From positions 1-12,235 of the forward strand of contig DFEQ01000035.1 of the NCBI GenBank assembly GCA_002368735.1: DNA of 12,235 nucleotides, read 5' to 3'. A model generated the notes under the pieces. It had not been told where the DNA came from. It did no database searches and saw nothing but the letters and a program-made list of their open reading frames with translations. A program made the position numbers and the translations under genes. The stretch comes from Christensenella sp. UBA3798. Lineage in GTDB: Bacteria > Bacillota > Clostridia > Christensenellales > CAG-1252. This document shows positions 1-5,273 of this stretch, one piece after another. Positions within the stretch are counted from its first letter, which is position 1; every line of letters starts with the position of its first letter.

Positions 1-500
1 AGGGCTCCATCACGATGATCCCCATCCTGACCATGCCCGAGGACGACAAGACTCACCCCATCCCCGACCTCACCGGATACATCACCGAGGGGCAGATCAT
101 CCTCTCGCGCGAACTGCATAAGCGCGGCATCGTCCCGCCCGTGGACGTCCTCCCCTCCCTATCCCGTTTGAAGGATAAGGGTATCGGCAAGGGCAAGACC
201 CGCGAGGACCACGCCGACACGATGAACCAGCTCTTCGCGTGTTATGCGCGCGGTAAAGAATGTAAGGAACTCGCCGCCATTCTCGGCGACGCCGCTCTGA
301 CCGAAGTGGATAAGCTGTACGCCAAGTTTGCGGGCGAATTCGAGAAGCGCTACGTCTCGCAGGGCTTTGAGCGCGACCGCTCCATCGAGGAGACCCTCGA
401 TATCGGTTGGGAGCTCCTCGGCATCTTGCCGCGCTCCGAACTCAAGCGTATCAAGGATGCATTCCTCGACAAGTATTATAAGAAGGCGGAAGAGAACTGA
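1..500 (+). CDS. atpB: V/A-type ATP synthase subunit B, C-terminal part (5' truncated by window)
   Basis: This is the C-terminal part of the regulatory, non-catalytic nucleotide-binding subunit B of a V/A-type ATPase, a peripheral subunit of the V1 head that alternates with catalytic subunit A. The reading frame is open from base 3 without a start, so the gene begins outside the window; the ATG at 15 is internal. Visible family signatures are ILTMPEDDKTHPIPDLTGYI near the start, LPSLSRLKDKGIGKGKTRED in the middle, and the C-terminal block SIEETLDIGWELL followed by LPRSELKRIKDAFLDKYY. About 166 of the family's usual roughly 460 residues are present. The stop overlaps the start of subunit D by one base (TGATG), the usual B-D order and translational coupling of V-ATPase operons. 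Whether it moves protons or sodium cannot be judged from this subunit. Confidence 0.97.
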   Translation, partial: GSITMIPILTMPEDDKTHPIPDLTGYITEGQIILSRELHKRGIVPPVDVLPSLSRLKDKGIGKGKTREDHADTMNQLFACYARGKECKELAAILGDAALTEVDKLYAKFAGEFEKRYVSQGFERDRSIEETLDIGWELLGILPRSELKRIKDAFLDKYYKKAEEN

Positions 501-1132
501 TGGCAGTCATGCGGGTAAACCCCACGCGTATGGAATTGACCCGTCTCAAGGGCAGGCTCAAGACCGCGACGAGGGGGCACAAATTACTCAAGGATAAGTC
601 GGACGAGATGATACGGCAGTTCATGCTGCTCATCCGCCGTAATCTTGCCTTGCGCGAGGAGGTGGAGGGCGAGCTCAAAAAGGTGCTCGGCTCCTTTATG
701 CTCGCAAAGGCGGTGTCTTCCCCCGCCGACCTCGAGGAGGCTGTCGCCGTCCCCGGCAAGAAGGTAAGGATAAAATCGGGCTCCAAAAACGTGATGAGCG
801 TGGAGGTCCCCGCCTTTATCGTGGATACGAGCGAGAAGGGGGAGACCTATCCCTACGGCTTCGCGTCCGTCACGGGCGAACTCGACCTCTGCATCGGCGC
901 GATGGGTGACCTCCTTCCCAAGATGATAGAACTCGCCGAGGTGGAAAAGAGCTGTAATATGCTCGCCGACGAGATCGAGAAGAATAGGAGACGCGTCAAC
1001 GCCCTCGAGTACGTGATGATCCCCGAGTTTCAGGAGACCATCAAGTATATCACGATGAAACTGGACGAAGCCGAGCGTGCCAATACGATACGCCTGATGA
1101 AGGTGAAGTCCATGATAGAAGGTAGGAAATGA
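500..1132 (+). CDS. atpD: V/A-type ATP synthase subunit D (central stalk)
   Basis: This 210-residue protein is subunit D, the long coiled-coil rotor that runs through the A3B3 head and passes rotation to the membrane ring. Length matches the family. The diagnostic N-terminal block VNPTRMELTRLKGRLKTA followed by GHKLLKDKSDEM (residues 6-36) is present. Two long helical stretches, about residues 5-75 and 125-205, would pair as the antiparallel coiled coil, with a short beta-rich central section rich in Gly and Tyr between them. The start at 500 overlaps the subunit B stop by one base; a second in-frame ATG at 509 is possible. The purine-rich GGAAGAG just upstream (488-494) can serve as the ribosome site. 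D is usually the last or next-to-last V-ATPase gene, and no further ATPase subunit follows here. Confidence 0.97.
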   Translation: MAVMRVNPTRMELTRLKGRLKTATRGHKLLKDKSDEMIRQFMLLIRRNLALREEVEGELKKVLGSFMLAKAVSSPADLEEAVAVPGKKVRIKSGSKNVMSVEVPAFIVDTSEKGETYPYGFASVTGELDLCIGAMGDLLPKMIELAEVEKSCNMLADEIEKNRRRVNALEYVMIPEFQETIKYITMKLDEAERANTIRLMKVKSMIEGRK

Positions 1133-2127
1133 CCGAGATAAAGTCCATTCGTTTGGATAAGATTTTCAAATGCGAAGGTAGGCGTTACGTGAAAAACGGG
1201 CGCCTGTTTTTGAACGCGTCGGGCGCCCTCCTCAAGGGACGTTTTAGGGGAGAGAGTCTCTCTTTGACCCTCTTTTCCGAGCCTACCGTCAAGGGACGGA
1301 ACGCCTATATCCGTTTGACAATGGACGGCGCGCGTCGCCGCGTCCGATTGCCTGTCGGGGAAAAGGTGCTTTCCTTTACTTTTCCCGCGGGTGAGCATAC
1401 CTTCGAGCTCATTAAACTCAACGAATCGGAGAGTAATTCTCTCGCCCTTATCTCGGCGACCACCGACGGAGACTTCCTCCCCGTCATAGAGGAGGAAAGG
1501 CCGAGGATAGAGTTTATCGGCGACTCCATCACGACGGGCTTCGGCGTGCGTGCGAAAAGGGCGGACGAGGAGTACACGACCGCCACGCAGGACGTGACCC
1601 TCGCCTATTCCTATTCTACCGCCCGCGCTCTTGGCGCCGAGATGGAGATCACCGCCGCGAGCGGGTGGGGGATGTATAAGTCCAAGTACGCGGAGCACGC
1701 CCTCCCCGACTTTTACGGCAACGTAGACCTCACGCGGAATAGAGAGAAGTACGACTTCTCTTTCCGTCCCGACGTCATCGTCCTCGCCCTCGGCACCAAC
1801 GACTTTTCATACCTTGCCGACCTTGCGGGAGAGAAAAGGGAAAAGGAATACGCCGCCCTCACGAGAAAGTCGGTCGCTTTTATCAAAAAACTCTTGAAGC
1901 GCGCCCCCGTCGTGTGGGTGTACGGCTTCAGCGGCTCGGAGAGTCAAAAGGGACTCCCCGCCTTTATCGAGGAAGTTTGGCGCGAAACGGAGTGCTCTAA
2001 CTTCTATACCCTGCAGGTCAAGGACTCGCACTCCTTGAACGATATTTGCGCGGGACACCCGGGGAAGCGGACGCACAGGCTCGCCGCTGAGCGACTGGTG
2101 CGGTTTATCAAAAAAACAATACTTTAA
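1129..2127 (+). CDS. SGNH/GDSL hydrolase, probable CE2-type carbohydrate esterase
   Basis: A 332-residue serine esterase with two domains: an N-terminal beta-rich jelly-roll region (about 1-118) and an SGNH hydrolase domain (about 127-332). All SGNH blocks are visible: GDSITTGFG with nucleophile Ser133 (block I), the block II glycine in SGWGMY, GTND with Asn224 (block III), and the C-terminal DICAGHP with Asp305 and His310 (block V). This arrangement is that of carbohydrate esterase family 2, which removes acetyl groups from sugars such as acetylated xylan or oligosaccharides. There is no signal peptide, so it probably acts in the cytoplasm on imported acetylated sugars. The ATG lies inside the subunit D stop (ATGA), with AAGG six bases upstream (1119-1122), so it is very likely translated with the ATPase operon. 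The substrate is inferred from family only. Confidence 0.88.
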   Translation: MTEIKSIRLDKIFKCEGRRYVKNGRLFLNASGALLKGRFRGESLSLTLFSEPTVKGRNAYIRLTMDGARRRVRLPVGEKVLSFTFPAGEHTFELIKLNESESNSLALISATTDGDFLPVIEEERPRIEFIGDSITTGFGVRAKRADEEYTTATQDVTLAYSYSTARALGAEMEITAASGWGMYKSKYAEHALPDFYGNVDLTRNREKYDFSFRPDVIVLALGTNDFSYLADLAGEKREKEYAALTRKSVAFIKKLLKRAPVVWVYGFSGSESQKGLPAFIEEVWRETECSNFYTLQVKDSHSLNDICAGHPGKRTHRLAAERLVRFIKKTIL

Positions 2128-2141
2128 TACGGAAGCAAAAG

Positions 2142-2307
2142 TCGCTCCGCGAACGATGTTGCCTAACGGCAAACGATGTTTGCTCCGCAAAACGATGTGC
2201 GCCTATGGCGTGAGCGATGTTGCACAGAGTGCAAATTGCGGGTCGCGATGCCGCTACTCAGCGCGGCTATCCGCTCCGAGCGATATTGCGAAAAACGAGC
2301 AAAGCTC
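2142..2307. repeat. Near-tandem array of mini-hairpins with ACGATGT spacers
   Basis: Consecutive tiny stem-loops, most with a three-base loop: TCGC-TCC-GCGA (2142-2152), TTGCC-TAAC-GGCAA (2159-2172), TTTGC-TCC-GCAAA (2179-2191), CGCC-TAT-GGCG (2200-2210), TTGCAC-AGA-GTGCAA (2220-2234), a looser GCCGC/GCGGC pair with an eight-base loop (2250-2267), CGCT-CCG-AGCG (2272-2282) and GAGC-AAA-GCTC (2297-2307). Between the first stems sits an almost constant spacer: ACGATGT at 2153-2159, 2173-2179 and 2192-2198, GCGATGT at 2214-2220, then decayed forms at 2246-2250 and 2281-2286. The spacer's last T joins the next stem. Spacing is 19-22 bases in the first half and loosens downstream. Stem sequences differ but pairing is kept, so the conserved parts are the fold and the spacer. 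Function unknown. Confidence 0.8.
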
Positions 2308-2399
2308 TCGGTGAAAAACTTAAAAAAACGCACTATCTTCTTTTTTTCTAATCTAAAAGAACTCGCCGCACATTTCCCCCTTTATAGCCTTTGACCCGC

Positions 2400-2412
2400 G
2401 GAGCTGCGCTCC
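2400..2412. repeat. Isolated triloop hairpin GGAGC-TGC-GCTCC
   Basis: A perfect five-base stem with a three-base loop, the same design as the hairpins of the upstream array. A stray ACGATGT spacer copy lies at 2442-2448, about 30 bases downstream, suggesting this region is a decayed continuation of the array. Confidence 0.6.
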
Positions 2413-2471
2413 CCGTATCACTTCACCACGCACTTATTTCCACGATGTACTTTATCTAATTCTTCTTTTCC

Positions 2472-2482
2472 TCGCGAAGCGA
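2472..2482. repeat. Isolated triloop hairpin TCGC-GAA-GCGA
   Basis: A perfect four-base stem with a GAA loop, again the same mini-hairpin design. Its stem sequence is identical to that of the first array unit at 2142-2152, with a different loop. Confidence 0.55.
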
Positions 2483-2511
2483 TATCCTTTTAAAAAGCGT
2501 TTGTGGGGGTA

Positions 2512-2564
2512 CGGGGGGAATCGCAACCCCCCGCCTTCTTTTAGTTCTTTTCTTCAAAGAAAAG
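2512..2564. repeat. Compound inverted-repeat element: GC-rich hairpin plus AT-rich palindrome
   Basis: The first part is a perfect seven-base stem, CGGGGGG (2512-2518) with CCCCCCG (2527-2533), around an eight-base loop. A pyrimidine-rich stretch follows, then a second palindrome, CTTTTCTT (2547-2554) with AAGAAAAG (2557-2564). The first hairpin plus its T-rich tail could terminate transcription of the upstream operon, but the T-tract is broken by C and A. The composite looks more like a dispersed intergenic repeat module than a standard terminator. Confidence 0.6.
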
Positions 2565-2571
2565 GACAAAT

Positions 2572-2582
2572 GCGCGTAGCGC
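2572..2582. repeat. Isolated triloop hairpin GCGC-GTA-GCGC
   Basis: A perfect four-base stem with a GTA loop, directly after the compound element. A minimal TGC-GAA-GCA hairpin follows at 2589-2597. Confidence 0.5.
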
Positions 2583-2678
2583 CTTCCCTGCGAAGCATCT
2601 CCCCAAGATGATTAAGCAATCACGATCAATTCTTTTAAGGTTCTTTGATTTAAGACATTGCGAGTTATGAACACACTT

Positions 2679-2699
2679 TTGAAGTTTTAAAAACTTCAA
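2679..2699. promoter_or_regulatory. 21-base perfect palindrome, candidate operator
   Basis: TTGAAGTTTT (2679-2688) and AAAACTTCAA (2690-2699) are perfect reverse complements around a single central A at 2689. The centre lies about 63 bases upstream of the predicted transcription start of the GH36/GH127 operon, a position typical for a class I activator. It could bind a sugar-responsive regulator, but no regulator gene for this operon is in the window. It might also fold as an RNA hairpin if read through from upstream. Confidence 0.5.
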
Positions 2700-2716
2700 C
2701 TTTGCACCGATAGCTC

Positions 2717-2745
2717 TTTACAATTTTTCCTTATTGCTTTATACT
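2717..2745 (+). promoter_or_regulatory. Sigma-70-type promoter of the GH36/GH127 operon
   Basis: A -35 box TTTACA (2717-2722) and a -10 box TATACT (2740-2745) are separated by exactly 17 bases; each differs from consensus by one base. The predicted transcription start, six to eight bases after the -10 box, falls at about 2751-2753, on the ATG at 2752. Confidence 0.7.
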
Positions 2746-2751
2746 ATCGTT

Positions 2752-5271
2752 ATGGATAGCGCCATTCCTCAAGAACAAAGCAAACTTCGCTCGTTCTTCC
2801 TGTCGCCTGCCGTTCTCATTGCGGCGCAGGTCGTTCTTTCCCTTGCCATCGCTGCGGGGGCGATATTCTATACCTACGCCAACGTCATCATCTATCGTTT
2901 GTGGAAAAACGTCCTCATCGATATCGACTTTATCCTCTGCTGCGGCGCACTCTTCACCCTCGTCTACTTCGAGAAGCACCCCGACTGCAAGGCGTGGCAC
3001 CTTATTTTCCCCTTCGTCATCGGCGCTGGGGTGTTTGCGGGGCTCTTTTTCGGCGCGCAGGCGATCCTCGCGAACTTCTTCAACCGCACCGTGTGCTGCC
3101 TTATCGGCGTATCGGTCGCGCTCGCCTTTGACCTCGCTTGCGTCATCGCGCAGGATATCTTCGCCATAAAGCGGGATAGGAAGTTCTACCTCCTTGCCAC
3201 CGTCGCCTTCGTCGTCGCGGTGTACGTGGTCACCCTCGTTCTTTCCGCGCTGACCCTCCCGCACGGCTGGCTCTTCAAGAGCCTCTCCAAGGACGACAAT
3301 ACCTTTGAAACGGCTGCTTACGAAGCATATGCCGTCACCGCCGAGGACAGGCAGGCGGGCAAAGAGTGGATGTCCGCCGTTCTGATGGGGGAAGGCAAAG
3401 ACGTCCCCTTTGACTTCGCCATCGGGAGCTCGACCTTCCGCGCGGAAAGCGCTTCTTGGGCTGCCGCGGTGGAGAAGGACGAAACCGCTGAAAACGGCGA
3501 TATTTCCTTCGTGAAGACCTATACCTCTCCGTCGGGCTTGGAGGTGCGCCTCGTGGCGGCGTATTACGAGTTGACGGCGACCGTTGAGTGGACTGTATAC
3601 TTGACCAATCACGGCGCGGCGAATACCCCCGTCGTCACCGACCTATACGCGATGGACGCGAGCCTTGACCTTTCATCTCCCACCCTCTATTTCAGCGGCG
3701 GGAGCAACGAGGCAAACGACGACTTTACCCTCTATTCCCGCTCGCTCGGATCGTCTGGCTACACCTTCGACACCGTGAACGGCAGGTCTTCGATGCTCTA
3801 TCTGCCTTTCTTCAACCTCTCTTCCGAAAAGAGGGGCGCCACCCTCGGCGTCGGCTGGTCGGGCGAGTGGACGGCGCATTTCGCCGCGGAGGATAAGACT
3901 TCCGTCCGCATCGGGCAGAGCGCCCTCTCGGGCTATATCGCCCCCGGCGAGAGCATCCGCACCCCGTTGATAGCGCTTTCCCTCTATTCCGGCGGCAACC
4001 CTCTCAAGGGTTTCAATAACTTCCGCAACGAGATAAAGCGCGGGCTTGCTGAGGACAGGAGCGCGAATATGCTGCTCTTTGCGGGCGCGGAGGGGCAGGA
4101 CGATACCTCGCGCGCGAACAGCGCGGGCACCAAGGCGTACGTGGAAAAACTTGCGGCGATGGGTCTCCTCGACGACCTCGACTACGCCTGGTACGACGCC
4201 GCTTGGTACGATACGTCGGCTACGGGCGACTGGCGGCAGTCGGTGGGCGACTGGAAGGTGGACGCCGCGAAGTACCCCGAAGGGCTCGGCGCTATCAGCG
4301 ACTACTTGAAAACGAAGGGCGTGGATATGCTCCTATGGTACGAGCCCGAGCGCGTCCCGATGCAGTCCGAGCTCTACGCCTCCGTCAAGGCGGCGGGGCA
4401 TACCTCTTGGCTCATCGAGCCCGAGAACGGCTCCGCCGATTGCTTGTGGAATATGGGGGACAAGGATGCCCTTCAGTACATGACGGACTATATCGCCGCC
4501 TCTCTCATCGAGAACGGCGTCAGCTATTATAGGCAGGACTTCAATATCGACCCCAAGAGATATTGGGAGCGGGCGGACCGCGAGCTTGAAAATGGCAGAA
4601 CGGGCTTTGCCGAGAATAAATACGTCGTGGGAGAGTACGCCTTCCTCGACGCACTCCGCGAGCGCATCCCGGGGCTCTATATCGACAACTGCGCGTCGGG
4701 CGGCAGACGCATCGATATGGAAATGTGCCGCCGCGCCGTCCCCCTTTGGCGGAGCGACTACCAGTGCAAGACGGAGAACCCCGACCTTTCCGAGTCGGTG
4801 CAACAGCAGACCTACGGGCTGTCGCTTTGGCTCCCCTATTCCTCGATCACTAACCCCAACGCGGCTAGCGAGTACGACTTCCGCTCCCTTCTCGGCGCGT
4901 GCGTGATGTGCTACGCCGACGTTCTGTACTCTTCGCCCGACGCCTACGCCGCCTTTATCAAGGACTACGAGCGCGTCAAGGGCTACTTCAGCGAAAACTA
5001 CTATCCGCTGACCCCCGGCGTGTCGAGGGAAGACGTCGTCGCGATGCAGTTCGGCAGCGAAAAGGCGGGGGTCATCCTTCTCTATTCGCGCGAGGAAGGC
5101 GGAGAAGTCACCTTGCTCCTCAACGGACTTAATGCGGATAAGCACTACACCCTCCGTCCCATCGAAGGGGGATCGGTCATCAGGAGCGCAGGGAACAGCT
5201 TGATGAAAAAGGGCTTTACCGCCGAGGCAGAGGGAAGGTCGGCGCATATCATTCTATACAGCGAGGACTGA
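2752..5271 (+). CDS. GH36 alpha-galactosidase with five-helix N-terminal membrane domain
   Basis: An 839-residue protein whose catalytic part is a glycoside hydrolase family 36 alpha-galactosidase, a retaining enzyme releasing terminal alpha-galactose. After a beta-sandwich region (about 185-435), the TIM barrel carries GDW (499-501), LWYEPERVP near 530, the nucleophile Asp596 in YYRQDFN, CASGGRR starting at Cys647, and acid/base Asp669 in LWRSDY. A C-terminal beta domain follows 760. Unusually, residues 19-168 hold five hydrophobic segments (about 19-41, 55-72, 83-105, 112-135, 145-168). Basic loop residues (KRDRK at 140-144) fit an N-inside topology that places the enzyme outside the cell. 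The ATG at 2752 is chosen because an alternative TTG at 2734 lies inside the promoter. There is no ribosome site upstream, so the message is probably leaderless. The GH127 gene follows after two bases. Confidence 0.9.
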   Translation: MDSAIPQEQSKLRSFFLSPAVLIAAQVVLSLAIAAGAIFYTYANVIIYRLWKNVLIDIDFILCCGALFTLVYFEKHPDCKAWHLIFPFVIGAGVFAGLFFGAQAILANFFNRTVCCLIGVSVALAFDLACVIAQDIFAIKRDRKFYLLATVAFVVAVYVVTLVLSALTLPHGWLFKSLSKDDNTFETAAYEAYAVTAEDRQAGKEWMSAVLMGEGKDVPFDFAIGSSTFRAESASWAAAVEKDETAENGDISFVKTYTSPSGLEVRLVAAYYELTATVEWTVYLTNHGAANTPVVTDLYAMDASLDLSSPTLYFSGGSNEANDDFTLYSRSLGSSGYTFDTVNGRSSMLYLPFFNLSSEKRGATLGVGWSGEWTAHFAAEDKTSVRIGQSALSGYIAPGESIRTPLIALSLYSGGNPLKGFNNFRNEIKRGLAEDRSANMLLFAGAEGQDDTSRANSAGTKAYVEKLAAMGLLDDLDYAWYDAAWYDTSATGDWRQSVGDWKVDAAKYPEGLGAISDYLKTKGVDMLLWYEPERVPMQSELYASVKAAGHTSWLIEPENGSADCLWNMGDKDALQYMTDYIAASLIENGVSYYRQDFNIDPKRYWERADRELENGRTGFAENKYVVGEYAFLDALRERIPGLYIDNCASGGRRIDMEMCRRAVPLWRSDYQCKTENPDLSESVQQQTYGLSLWLPYSSITNPNAASEYDFRSLLGACVMCYADVLYSSPDAYAAFIKDYERVKGYFSENYYPLTPGVSREDVVAMQFGSEKAGVILLYSREEGGEVTLLLNGLNADKHYTLRPIEGGSVIRSAGNSLMKKGFTAEAEGRSAHIILYSED

Positions 5272-5273
5272 TT

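Larger units (their letters stand above)
2128..2751. other. 620-base gene-free gap made mostly of small inverted repeats
   Basis: No credible gene was found in either strand. The gap is AT-rich compared with its neighbours and holds, in order, an array of mini-hairpins (2142-2307), isolated triloop hairpins (2400-2412, 2472-2482, 2572-2582), a GC-rich hairpin next to an AT-rich palindrome (2512-2564), a 21-base palindrome (2679-2699) and a promoter (2717-2745). No canonical intrinsic terminator for the ATPase operon is evident. A run of seven T at 2341-2347 follows an A-run (2322-2328) rather than a GC-rich stem. The stretch 2308-2399 shows nothing else recognisable. Confidence 0.75.

Noticed and set aside
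2142..2307. Possible CRISPR array
   Set aside because: The recurring unit is only about seven bases, the variable parts are themselves inverted repeats, the period is about 20 bases, and no cas genes are near.
2341..2347. T-tract as an intrinsic terminator of the ATPase-esterase operon
   Set aside because: It is preceded by an A-run that could pair with it, but no GC-rich stem lies directly upstream.
2176..2394. 72-codon plus-strand reading frame in the gap
   Set aside because: It runs through the hairpin array, its codon use differs from real neighbours, it has no ribosome site, and the peptide shows no domain.
2734..2751. TTG start giving a six-residue longer GH36 protein
   Set aside because: The TTG lies between the -35 and -10 boxes of the promoter, so it would not be in the transcript.
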